NCBI GenBank assembly: GCA_016296485.1
Contig: JAEDJF010000071.1
Coordinates: 1 to 7,585 of the forward strand
Source of the DNA: Oscillospiraceae bacterium
Lineage (GTDB): Bacteria > Bacillota > Clostridia > Oscillospirales > Ruminococcaceae
Length of the DNA: 7,585 nt
Reading direction: 5' to 3'
In this document: positions 1 through 6,132 of the stretch, piece after piece
Position numbering within the stretch: position 1 is the stretch's first letter
How the letters are laid out: each line of letters begins with the position of its first letter
Program-made: the position numbers and the translations under genes
Notes under the pieces: model-generated
What the model saw: the letters and a program-made list of their open reading frames with translations, nothing else
Database searches by the model: none
What the model was told of the DNA's origin: nothing

Positions 1-619
1 AAATGCACCATTTGTCGCCCTGGCGGTGGTGGGTGGCGCGCTTAATGCGGTAAATCGCCGGGTCTCGCATATTCATATTGGGGCTCGCAAGGTCGATTTT
101 CGCCCGGAGGGTCTTTGACCCGTCCGGGAACTCCCCCGCCTTCATTCTGCGGAACAGATCGAGGTTCTCCTCGGGTGTTCTGTCCCGGTAGGGGCTGGGG
201 CGGCTGGGCTTTCCGGCGTCGTTTCCTCTGTACTCCTGCATCTCCTCACGGGTGAGGTCGTCAACGTACGCCTTGCCCTCCATAATGAGCTTCTCGGCGA
301 ACTCGTAGCATTTGTCGAAGTAGTCCGAGCCGTAGAAAATTCCGCCGTTGGGCTCGTAGCCGAGCCAGCGGATATCCTCAAGAATACTCCTTACGTACTC
401 GTCGTCCTCCCTCGCCGGGTTTGTGTCGTCGTAGCGGAGGTTGAACTTGCCGTTATATTTCTCGGCGGTGGAGGCATTTATCCAGATTGCCTTGGCGGAG
501 CCGATGTGAAGGTAGCCGTTGGGCTCCGGCGGGAAACGGGTGTGAACCTCGGTGTTGACTCCCTCCGCCAGGTCCTTATCGATTATGTCATGTATAAAAT
601 TAGATACTTCTTCGGGCAT
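1..619 (-). CDS. glnS: Glutaminyl-tRNA synthetase, N-terminal part (cut by window edge)
   Basis: GlnRS attaches glutamine to tRNA(Gln) in the cytoplasm using ATP. Only the first 206 codons are here; the rest lies beyond base 1. My translation begins MPEEVSNFIHDIIDKDLAEG. The class I Rossmann signature follows: RFPPEPNGY (28-36), HIGS (38-41), RYDDTNP (62-68) and LGYE (86-89). Later come the GlnRS-typical YVDDLT (118-123), SPYRDR (142-147), LRAKID (171-176) and, at the cut end, HHR.GDKWCI (197-206). This pattern separates GlnRS from GluRS. The ATG at 617-619 is preceded by AAAGGA (628-633 on the plus strand) with 8 bases of spacing. It lies 38 bases after the gltX stop on the same strand, so the two are probably one transcript. 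Oddity: the fourth residue of the HIGH motif is Ser, whereas E. coli GlnRS has His. The KMSKS loop and anticodon-binding domains cannot be assessed. Confidence 0.95.
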   Translation of the reverse strand, partial: MPEEVSNFIHDIIDKDLAEGVNTEVHTRFPPEPNGYLHIGSAKAIWINASTAEKYNGKFNLRYDDTNPAREDDEYVRSILEDIRWLGYEPNGGIFYGSDYFDKCYEFAEKLIMEGKAYVDDLTREEMQEYRGNDAGKPSRPSPYRDRTPEENLDLFRRMKAGEFPDGSKTLRAKIDLASPNMNMRDPAIYRIKRATHHRQGDKWCI

Positions 620-638
620 ATTTTGTATCCTTTCGTTT

Positions 639-657
639 TTTCGGGGTCGCCCCGAAA
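639..657 (-). other. Hairpin in the gltX-glnS spacer
   Basis: A perfect 8-bp stem, TTTCGGGG (639-646) and CCCCGAAA (650-657), closes a 3-base loop. It starts right after the gltX stop codon (658-660) and ends 5 bases before the glnS Shine-Dalgarno. In the transcript direction it is followed by A residues, not a U run, so it is not a standard intrinsic terminator. A role in mRNA processing, 3'-end protection of gltX or tuning of glnS translation is inference. Confidence 0.6.
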
Positions 658-2304
658 TTAAAGTCTCTCTTTTGCCTTTTCTATTCTGTTGAGCACCTCG
701 TCCCTGCCGAGAATGCTCATTACGGTGTACATATCCGGGCTGTTGACCCTTCCGGTCACCGCCATTCTTATTACGGCGGAAACGTCGCCCACGTGTCCCT
801 TGAAGCCCTCGGGATTTTGCTTGTATTCCTTGGGCGAAGCGGCGTAGCCGAGGGAAACGGAAAGCTCTTTCACCTTGTTAAACCACTCGGTCTGGTCGTC
901 GTGCTCATCGTAAAGGGCGGGATATTTTTCGAGCACGGCTCTTACGTCCTCGGTGCTCATATTGGCGGGGTACTCGCTCCCGGGAACGAAGAGCTCGTCA
1001 TAGAAGAACGCCATATAGTCCTTCATCTCGCTCCAGACGGCGATGTCCTTTCTGGGCTTCGGAACGCCGCGGCCGATGGAGATAATCGCCTTGGAGTAAT
1101 CCGGGTTCCGGGTGAGGAGCTTATGGAAATCCGGGTCGTATCTTTCCGCCCAGTCCGTAAGGTAGTCCCAGACCTGCTCGGTGGTGAGCATGGCGACGAC
1201 GTTTCTTGAAACGTCACGGAGCTTGTCCAAATCGAAAAGGGAGCCGGAAACGCTCATCTTGTTGGTGGTGAACTTGAAGTTCTCATAGGGCTCCTTGGGG
1301 TTCGCAAGGCGCCACTCCTCGAAGTTGGAGTTGAGAAGCGTAAGAAGGTACTCGATTACAGAAGGGACGGGGTAGCCTTCGGCGAAATAGTAATCGAGGG
1401 CAAGCTCCGGGTCCTTGCGCTTTGAGAGCTTGCGCTTGCTGCCGCCGTCCATCTTCATAAGCTGGGCGGTGTGGACGTATTTCGGGAGCTTCCAGCCGAG
1501 AGCGGCGAAAAGCTGAACGTGTACGGGCCAGGTGGCGAGCCACTCCTCGCCGCGAACGACGTGGGTCGTTCTCATAAGGTGGTCGTCAACGACGTGGGCG
1601 AAGTGGTAGGTGGGGATTCCGTCGGACTTGAGAAGGACGATGTCCTGGTCGTTTTCGGGCATATCAATTTTGCCCTTTACGAGGTCGTTAAGGTGGAGAT
1701 ATTTTTCCGGGTCGCCCTCGCTTCTGAAGCGAAGGACCCAGCTCTTGCCTTCAGCAAGGGCCTTTTCAATATCCTCAAGGGGCATATCCCTGTGTGCCGC
1801 CCATTTTCCGTAGTAGCCGGGGTTTGCGCCCTCCGCCTCCTGCTTTTCGCGCATGGCGGAAAGCTCCTCCTCGGTGCAGAAGCACGGATAGGCCTTGCCC
1901 TCGGAAACGAGCTTCTTTGCGAAAACGTGGTAAATGGGGGCGCGCTGGCGCTGGCGATAGGGACCGTAGTCGCCCTTCTCCCCGTCGATGAGGGCGCCCT
2001 CGTCGAAGTTGAGACCGAATTTCTTGAAGACGGAGATTATCGTTTCAACGCCGCCCTCCACGGCGCGCTTTGCGTCGGTGTCCTCAATTCTAAGATAAAA
2101 AACGCCGCCGCTCTGGTGGGCAAGGCGCTCGTCGGTGATTGCGCCGAAAAGGTTGCCGAGGTGCATAAAGCCCGTGGGGCTCGGGGCGATACGGGTAACT
2201 TTCGCGCCCTCGGGAAGATTTCTCTGTGGATAGCGGGCTTCGACTTCCTCGGCGGTCTCGGTGACGCCGGGGAACAAAAGCTCCGCGAGTTTACTGTAAT
2301 CCAT
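658..2304 (-). CDS. gltX: Glutamyl-tRNA synthetase, long clostridial-type form
   Basis: GltX charges tRNA(Glu) with glutamate in the cytoplasm; some forms also misacylate tRNA(Gln) for the GatCAB route. The 548-residue product has TRIAPSPTGF at 37-46, HLGN at 48-51 (the HIGH site), YLRIEDTD at 70-77, VVRGEEW at 249-255 and the KMSKS-equivalent KLSKR at 292-296, in the order expected of a class Ic enzyme. The C-terminal third should be the helical anticodon-binding region. The protein is longer than the roughly 470-490 residues usual for GluRS, partly because about 36 residues precede the first catalytic motif. A CxC pair (C141, C143) sits where E. coli GluRS begins its zinc site, but the distal Cys is absent (YYGKWAAH, 164-171), so zinc binding is doubtful. 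The ATG at 2302-2304 has GAGGAGG (2316-2322) 11 bases upstream. It is first in an operon with glnS. Discriminating versus non-discriminating specificity cannot be read from the sequence. Confidence 0.96.
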   Translation of the reverse strand: MDYSKLAELLFPGVTETAEEVEARYPQRNLPEGAKVTRIAPSPTGFMHLGNLFGAITDERLAHQSGGVFYLRIEDTDAKRAVEGGVETIISVFKKFGLNFDEGALIDGEKGDYGPYRQRQRAPIYHVFAKKLVSEGKAYPCFCTEEELSAMREKQEAEGANPGYYGKWAAHRDMPLEDIEKALAEGKSWVLRFRSEGDPEKYLHLNDLVKGKIDMPENDQDIVLLKSDGIPTYHFAHVVDDHLMRTTHVVRGEEWLATWPVHVQLFAALGWKLPKYVHTAQLMKMDGGSKRKLSKRKDPELALDYYFAEGYPVPSVIEYLLTLLNSNFEEWRLANPKEPYENFKFTTNKMSVSGSLFDLDKLRDVSRNVVAMLTTEQVWDYLTDWAERYDPDFHKLLTRNPDYSKAIISIGRGVPKPRKDIAVWSEMKDYMAFFYDELFVPGSEYPANMSTEDVRAVLEKYPALYDEHDDQTEWFNKVKELSVSLGYAASPKEYKQNPEGFKGHVGDVSAVIRMAVTGRVNSPDMYTVMSILGRDEVLNRIEKAKERL

Positions 2305-2315
2305 TGTCTATATTT

Positions 2316-2322
2316 CCTCCTC
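2316..2322 (-). promoter_or_regulatory. Strong Shine-Dalgarno of gltX
   Basis: CCTCCTC on the plus strand reads GAGGAGG in the mRNA, 11 bases before the gltX ATG. It is the strongest ribosome binding site in the window and fixes the gltX start. Confidence 0.85.
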
Positions 2323-2340
2323 AAAAAGGATTTAAAGCAT

Positions 2341-2360
2341 ACATGGATATTTTACCATGT
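2341..2360. promoter_or_regulatory. Inverted repeat straddling the gltX -10 (possible operator)
   Basis: ACATGG (2341-2346) and CCATGT (2355-2360) form a perfect 6-8-6 inverted repeat whose 8-base centre contains most of the gltX -10 and whose left arm covers the expected start site. Its position suits a dimeric repressor, but no regulator is encoded in the window, so operator function is inference. It could also be chance. Confidence 0.35.
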
Positions 2361-2377
2361 TTTATGGCTGTTTACAA
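2349..2377 (-). promoter_or_regulatory. SigA-type promoter of gltX-glnS
   Basis: Read on the minus strand, a -35 of TTGTAA (2372-2377) and a -10 of TAAAAT (2349-2354) are separated by exactly 17 bases. A TG one base upstream of the -10 makes it an extended -10. The predicted transcript starts near 2342, giving a leader of about 38 bases. That is too short for a T-box, and I see no other leader riboswitch. Confidence 0.75.
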
Positions 2378-2482
2378 CCGTTTGGAGGTGATTTTTTGCG
2401 GTTTCCGCCGCCGCGAAAACGTCTTTTTTACAAGAAATTGTTTTAAGTTTCTCTTAATTTTGTGGATTTATAAATTTTTATC

Positions 2483-2491
2483 TGGTATAAT
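2483..2491 (+). promoter_or_regulatory. Extended -10 promoter of the rightward operon
   Basis: TGGTATAAT (2483-2491) is a perfect TATAAT with the TG extension. No good -35 lies 17 bases upstream; the nearest candidate, TTGTGG at 2460-2465, is 20 bases away. The upstream DNA (about 2440-2482) is AT-rich, which could act as an UP-like element. The start site is expected near 2498, giving a leader of about 65 bases before the first gene. Confidence 0.7.
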
Positions 2492-2498
2492 ATACATA

Positions 2499-2524
2499 AT
2501 ATTAAGCAATTTTAAGCTTAATAT
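2499..2524 (+). other. AT-rich hairpin or palindrome at the 5' end of the operon leader
   Basis: ATATTAAGC (2499-2507) pairs perfectly with GCTTAATAT (2516-2524) around the loop AATTTTAA. It begins almost exactly at the predicted transcription start, so it would be a 5'-terminal stem-loop in the RNA, which can protect mRNA from decay, or an operator palindrome in DNA. Neither role can be decided here. Confidence 0.5.
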
Positions 2525-2532
2525 AAAAGAAT

Positions 2533-2549
2533 TGCGGCGAACCGCCGCA
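2533..2549 (+). other. GC-rich hairpin just upstream of the ribosome binding site
   Basis: TGCGGCG (2533-2539) and CGCCGCA (2543-2549) form a perfect 7-bp stem with a 3-base loop. It ends 1 base before the Shine-Dalgarno AAAGGA (2551-2556), whose spacing to the ATG at 2564 is 7 bases. No U run follows, so it is not a terminator. It may influence ribosome loading or stabilise the leader. Confidence 0.5.
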
Positions 2550-2563
2550 GAAAGGACTTTGAA

Positions 2564-3445
2564 ATGGAAAAACGGAAAAAACGCTTTGGCGACCGCTATG
2601 ACGGACGGCGCGTCCGCACTTTGTCGCCAATGACCTATATCGTTCCTTTCATTATGAAAACAAGGAACGATGCTTCCAACCTTTTCTTCGGCTCCGTCGA
2701 AATGGGACGGGTCGACAACTACATCCGCAAAAAGCGCAAAGAGGACGGTCTCTCCGGCTTCGGCTTCATCCACGTGATAATCGCCGCCTACATAAGAACC
2801 GTTTCCCAGCGCCCGGGGCTCAACCGCTTCGTCGCCGGTCAGCGAATTTACCAGCACGACGAAATTACCCTCAGTATGATGGTCAAGAAGCAGATGGACC
2901 TCAACGCCCAGGAGTCCGCAGTGAAGCCCGTCTTTGAGCGGACGGACACCGCCGACGACGTTTACAGAAAGCTCGAGGAGCTTATCGCCGTCGCGAAACA
3001 GGAAGGCGACGTAAACCTTTTCGACAACGTCGCCAAGGTCATCAACTATATGCCCACCCTCATTCTTCGCGGGTTCGTGGCTTTTCTTAGCTTCCTCGAC
3101 TATTTCGGAATTATGCCCAAGGTGATACATAAGGCTTCGCCCTTCCACTGCAGCGTATTCATCACGAACCTCGGCTCCCTCGGAATTCCGCCCATCTATC
3201 ACCACCTTTACAATTTCGGCACCTGCCCGGTTTTCTTCTCCTTTGGCGCGAAGCGCACCGCCCTTGAAGTTCAAAAGGACGGCAGCGTTGAAAAGCACAA
3301 ATACATTGACTACACCGTTGTAACCGACGAGCGCATCGCCGACGGACATTACTACGCCAGCGCGTTCAAATACCTCGACTGGATTTTCCGTCATCCGGAG
3401 GTTCTCGACAATCCTCCGGAGGAGGTCTTTGAGGACGTGAACTAA
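2564..3445 (+). CDS. Stand-alone 2-oxoacid dehydrogenase E2/CAT-fold protein without lipoyl domain
   Basis: The 293-residue product looks like the catalytic domain of dihydrolipoamide acyltransferases (Pfam 2-oxoacid_dh) or chloramphenicol acetyltransferase, which share a trimeric acyl-CoA-dependent fold. Supporting regions are FGFIHVIIAAYIR (66-78) with RPGLNRF (83-89), the ITNLGSLG turn (200-207) typical of E2 cores, and the C-terminal DERIADGHYY (255-264), which aligns with the E2 active-site motif DHRxxDG. There is no lipoyl domain, no peripheral-subunit-binding domain, and no E1 or E3 gene nearby. The catalytic His of DHR is Glu here (E256), so classical acetyl transfer is doubtful. I believe this Glu occurs in related clostridial proteins, which would make it a family trait. 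The first 30 residues are basic and carry no signal peptide. It is first in the rightward operon, 34 bases before the transporter. The true substrate is unknown; a divergent or pseudo-acyltransferase is my best reading. Confidence 0.8.
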   Translation: MEKRKKRFGDRYDGRRVRTLSPMTYIVPFIMKTRNDASNLFFGSVEMGRVDNYIRKKRKEDGLSGFGFIHVIIAAYIRTVSQRPGLNRFVAGQRIYQHDEITLSMMVKKQMDLNAQESAVKPVFERTDTADDVYRKLEELIAVAKQEGDVNLFDNVAKVINYMPTLILRGFVAFLSFLDYFGIMPKVIHKASPFHCSVFITNLGSLGIPPIYHHLYNFGTCPVFFSFGAKRTALEVQKDGSVEKHKYIDYTVVTDERIADGHYYASAFKYLDWIFRHPEVLDNPPEEVFEDVN

Positions 3446-3479
3446 GCGCCCGCAATTTTTGAAGAAGGAGAACTTTGCA

Positions 3480-4772
3480 ATGAAACTGAACTATAAGCGT
3501 ACCTTTCTTGTGGGTCTTGCCTTTCTTTCCATCTGCACCTTCTGGCAGGCTTACGACAGCATTATCCCGCTGATTCTCAAAAACACCTTCCAGATAGGCG
3601 AAGCCGCCACCGGCAAGGTAATGGCAATCGACAATATGCTCGCCCTCGTGATGCTTCCGCTTTTCGGTCACCTCTCCGACCGGACCCATACTCCCCTCGG
3701 AAAGCGCACCCCCTACATAATCTGCGGAACCGCCGTTGCGGTGGCGTCAATGCTCTTTCTCCCCTATTTCGACAGCAAGGTGAACCTTCTGGGCTTCGCC
3801 CTCTGCCTCGGGCTGGTGCTCCTTTCAATGGCGACCTACCGCTCCCCGGCTGTGTCGCTGATGCCGGACGTCACGCCCAAGAAGCTCCGCAGCAAGGGCA
3901 ACGCCGTAATCAACCTTATGGGCGCTGTCGGCAGCGTAATCTCCCTCGCCCTCATCCAGCTTCTTGTTCCCAAGGAGGGCAAGCCGAACTTCTTCCCGAT
4001 TTTCGCAATCGTCGCCTCCATAATGGTGGGCGCCGTCGTGGTGCTCGTGCTTACCGTTCGTGAGAACAAGCTCGTCAAGGAGATGGAGGAGACCGGCGGC
4101 TACGAGAGCACCGAGGAGGAACTCAACGAGGAGCTCTCCAAGGGCAAAAAAATGCCCAAGGACATCTTGAAGAGCCTTATCTTTATGCTCCTTTGCGTCG
4201 GCTTCTTCTTCGTGGGCTACAACGCCGTCGGCACCTTCTTCAGCCTCTATATGACCAACTATCTCGGCACTAAAGGCGGCGACTTCGCCGGCTACCTTAT
4301 GGTTGCGACGATTGCCTCCGTCCTCTGCTACATTCCCTCCGGCGCCATCGCAACGAAATTCGGGCGCAAAAAAGCCATTATGATAGGTCTTTCGGTAATG
4401 GCGTTCTGCTTCCTTGTAATGTCTTTCGTCAAGAGCGCGGGCTTCTATATGATTCCCTTCTTCGTGCTCATCGGCTTCGGCTACGCCTGCGTAATCGTCA
4501 ACACCTTCCCGATAATCTGGGAGATGAGCAAGGGCAGCGACATCGGCAAATACACCGGCTACTACTACACCGCCTCCATGGCGGCGCAGATAGTGACCCC
4601 CATGGTCGCCGGGTATTTTATTGAGCGGCTCGAAAACTACGCCGTCCTTTTCCCCTACGCCCTTTGCGCCATGGGGCTCTCCTTCCTGATGCTCCTCAAC
4701 GTGAAGCACGGCGACAGCAAGCCGGAAAAGCCTGCGGACAAAATTGAGGCTCTCGGGGCGGGTGATGACTGA
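3480..4772 (+). CDS. MFS transporter, GPH/SLC45-like (probable sugar:cation symporter)
   Basis: This 430-residue polytopic protein has about 12 hydrophobic segments and no signal peptide. MFS motif A appears as GHLSDRTHTPLGKRTPYI (63-80), close to the GxLSDR...GRRRPFI form of SLC45/sucrose and GPH-family carriers; a degenerate second copy, GAIATKFGRKKA (288-299), opens the C-terminal half. RSPAVSLMPD (121-130) also fits that group. A charged cytoplasmic loop (about 194-230, rich in Glu and Lys) joins the two halves. I place the start at the ATG 3480-3482, because AAGGAG (3465-3470) sits 9 bases upstream; an in-frame TTG at 3459 would have the Shine-Dalgarno inside the gene. It overlaps the next gene by one base (TGATG), implying translational coupling. 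The substrate cannot be read; a glycoside is the family default, and a glycerophosphodiester or lipid-derived solute is a speculative alternative given the neighbour. Confidence 0.9.
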   Translation: MKLNYKRTFLVGLAFLSICTFWQAYDSIIPLILKNTFQIGEAATGKVMAIDNMLALVMLPLFGHLSDRTHTPLGKRTPYIICGTAVAVASMLFLPYFDSKVNLLGFALCLGLVLLSMATYRSPAVSLMPDVTPKKLRSKGNAVINLMGAVGSVISLALIQLLVPKEGKPNFFPIFAIVASIMVGAVVVLVLTVRENKLVKEMEETGGYESTEEELNEELSKGKKMPKDILKSLIFMLLCVGFFFVGYNAVGTFFSLYMTNYLGTKGGDFAGYLMVATIASVLCYIPSGAIATKFGRKKAIMIGLSVMAFCFLVMSFVKSAGFYMIPFFVLIGFGYACVIVNTFPIIWEMSKGSDIGKYTGYYYTASMAAQIVTPMVAGYFIERLENYAVLFPYALCAMGLSFLMLLNVKHGDSKPEKPADKIEALGAGDD

Positions 4773-5599
4773 TGCCGAACTTAGCAACCGCGGTCCTTAT
4801 GGTCGCAATCATCATTTTTCTTCTGCTTGCCTGCGCCTTCGTCTATCTGACTACCCCGAACAAATGGAGAATCTACGACCTTCCCGCCGTCTATTGCCAC
4901 AGAGGGTATTTTGACAACGAGGAAATTCCCGAGAACAGCCTTCCGGCTTTTGAGAAAAGCGCCGAAAAGGGTCTCGCCATAGAGCTCGACGTCCGCCCCA
5001 CCCGGGATCGGGAAATCGTCGTTTTCCACGACAGCAACATAAGCCGTATGTGCGGCGCGGACAAGAGGGTCCGGGACCTCAGCTTCGCCGAGCTTTCGGA
5101 GTACCGCCTCCTCGGAACCGAGGAGCGTATTCCCCTCTTTTCCGAGGTGCTCAAGGTCTGCGGCGGGGTGCCAATTTACTGCGAGGTCAAGACCGAGGGC
5201 GCGGAGGTGGAGCCGGAATTTCTCCGGAAGGTCTATGAGCTAATAAAAAGCTACGACGGGCAGATAGTCGTCGTCAGCTTCAGCCCCTTCGTGCTCAAAT
5301 GGTTCCGGGAGAACCACCCGGAGCTCATTCGCGGTCAGCTCTCCGCCGGCGCGAAGCACCTCGGCGGAAACGGGCGGGCGGTGGCTTTCTACCTTTCCAA
5401 CCTTATGACCAACTTTATGGCGAAGCCGGACTTCGTGTCCTACCGCTTTGACGACAAAAGCCTCGGGCTCTTTATGAACAAAATTTACGGAACAAGGCTC
5501 GTCGCCTGGACCGTTAGGTCGATGGAGGACGTGGAAACCGCCGCAATGGCGGGCTACTCCACCTTCGTCGGCGAACATTTCGATATGACGGAGGTTTGA
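4772..5599 (+). CDS. Membrane-anchored glycerophosphodiester phosphodiesterase
   Basis: GDPD-family enzymes hydrolyse glycerophosphodiesters to sn-glycerol 3-phosphate and an alcohol, using a TIM barrel with a divalent metal. In this 275-residue protein the N-terminus (about 6-27) is one hydrophobic segment, probably a membrane anchor; topology is not certain. The catalytic set is complete: HRG (43-45), PENS (53-56), the metal ligands E71 and D73 in IELDV, FHD (85-87), and CEVK (137-140). W246 lies in VAWTV (244-248), as in the family. A short hydrophobic patch (about 203-216) interrupts the barrel's C-terminal half. The ATG 4772-4774 shares its A with the transporter's stop codon and has only a weak Shine-Dalgarno, so reinitiation by ribosomes finishing the upstream gene is likely. 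Such enzymes serve phospholipid or teichoic-acid recycling; which one applies here is not visible. Close to glpQ/ugpQ in function but not clearly orthologous. Confidence 0.93.
   Translation: MPNLATAVLMVAIIIFLLLACAFVYLTTPNKWRIYDLPAVYCHRGYFDNEEIPENSLPAFEKSAEKGLAIELDVRPTRDREIVVFHDSNISRMCGADKRVRDLSFAELSEYRLLGTEERIPLFSEVLKVCGGVPIYCEVKTEGAEVEPEFLRKVYELIKSYDGQIVVVSFSPFVLKWFRENHPELIRGQLSAGAKHLGGNGRAVAFYLSNLMTNFMAKPDFVSYRFDDKSLGLFMNKIYGTRLVAWTVRSMEDVETAAMAGYSTFVGEHFDMTEV
5590..5594 (+). promoter_or_regulatory. Shine-Dalgarno that decides the ybaK TTG start
   Basis: GGAGG lies inside the last codons of the GDPD gene, 10 bases before the TTG at 5605. The spacing excludes the earlier TTG at 5596 as a likely start. 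Confidence 0.7.
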
Positions 5600-5604
5600 G
5601 CGCC

Positions 5605-6093
5605 TTGAAAAACACCGAAGAAAAGACCAACGTGATGCGGGTTCTTGACCAAAAGAAAATACCCTACGTTCCCCACGGCTACCCCCACGAGGAGGGCGTC
5701 GCCGTTGACGCCGAAACCGTCGCGGGGCTCATCGGAAAGCCCCTTGAGGAGGTTTTCAAGACCCTCGTGACCAAGGGCGCAAAGGGCGGGTATTACGTTT
5801 TCGTCCTTCCCGGCGGCGGTCAGCTCGACCTTAAAAAGGCCGCAAAAGCCGTGGGCGAAAAGAGCGTCGAAATGTTAAAGGTCCCGGAGCTTCTGCCCCT
5901 AACCGGGTACGTCCGTGGCGGCTGCTCGCCCATCGGAATGAAAAAGCTCTTCCCCACCGTCTTTGACGAATCGGTGCTCAACCTGAGCACCGTCACCGTC
6001 AGCGCCGGGAAAATCGGGCGCCAGGTTGAGGTCGCCCCGGGCGACCTTCTCCCCCTTGTCCGGGCAAAAACGGCGGACTTACTGGTGAAATAA
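5605..6093 (+). CDS. ybaK: Cys-tRNA(Pro)/Cys-tRNA(Cys) deacylase, YbaK/EbsC family
   Basis: YbaK proteins hydrolyse Cys-tRNA(Pro) made in error by ProRS, acting in trans with that enzyme in the cytoplasm. The 162-residue product matches the family throughout: EEKTNVMRVLD (5-15), the invariant Lys in VFKTLV (50-55; K52), and the signature GYVRGGCSPIGMKK (101-114). The C-terminus GKIGRQVEVAPGDL (135-148) is also typical. I choose the TTG at 5605-5607, because GGAGG (5590-5594) lies 10 bases upstream. An in-frame TTG at 5596 would be only 1 base from it. Starting at 5605 leaves 5 bases between the GDPD stop and this gene, and the protein begins MKNTEEKTN, as in relatives. It is last in the rightward operon, before the terminator at 6098-6128. 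Its metabolic link to the preceding transport and lipid genes is not evident. Confidence 0.94.
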   Translation: MKNTEEKTNVMRVLDQKKIPYVPHGYPHEEGVAVDAETVAGLIGKPLEEVFKTLVTKGAKGGYYVFVLPGGGQLDLKKAAKAVGEKSVEMLKVPELLPLTGYVRGGCSPIGMKKLFPTVFDESVLNLSTVTVSAGKIGRQVEVAPGDLLPLVRAKTADLLVK

Positions 6094-6097
6094 ACAT

Positions 6098-6128
6098 AAA
6101 AAAGGACCGGCAGAGCCGGTCTTTTTTT
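6098..6128. terminator. Bidirectional intrinsic terminator between convergent genes
   Basis: GACCGGC (6105-6111) pairs with GCCGGTC (6115-6121) around the loop AGA. Seven T (6122-6128) follow on the plus strand and six A (6098-6103) precede, so each strand has a GC stem followed by a U tract. It ends the rightward operon 4 bases after the ybaK stop and the leftward exchanger gene 4 bases after its stop. Confidence 0.95.
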
Positions 6129-6132
6129 ATAC

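Noticed and set aside
639..657. Intrinsic terminator between gltX and glnS
   Set aside because: The stem is good, but no U tract follows it in the transcript direction, and glnS has its ribosome binding site immediately after.
1471..2391. 306-codon plus-strand open frame antisense to gltX
   Set aside because: It lies wholly opposite well-supported gltX codons and has no recognisable product; its length follows from the GC-rich codon pattern of gltX.
2305..2563. T-box or other riboswitch controlling gltX
   Set aside because: The predicted leader is about 38 bases, with no T-box consensus, specifier stem or terminator.
2468..3394. 308-codon minus-strand open frame opposite the E2-like gene
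   Set aside because: It is the antisense shadow of a gene with family motifs, promoter and ribosome binding site, and its translation is Val/Gly/Glu-rich without a known fold.
2564..3445. Chloramphenicol resistance acetyltransferase
   Set aside because: The CAT active-site HHxxxDG is not present (DERIADG instead), so the resistance function is not supported.
3825..4787. 320-codon minus-strand open frame opposite the transporter
   Set aside because: It is the His/Glu/Gly-rich complement of membrane-segment codons, a typical antisense artefact.
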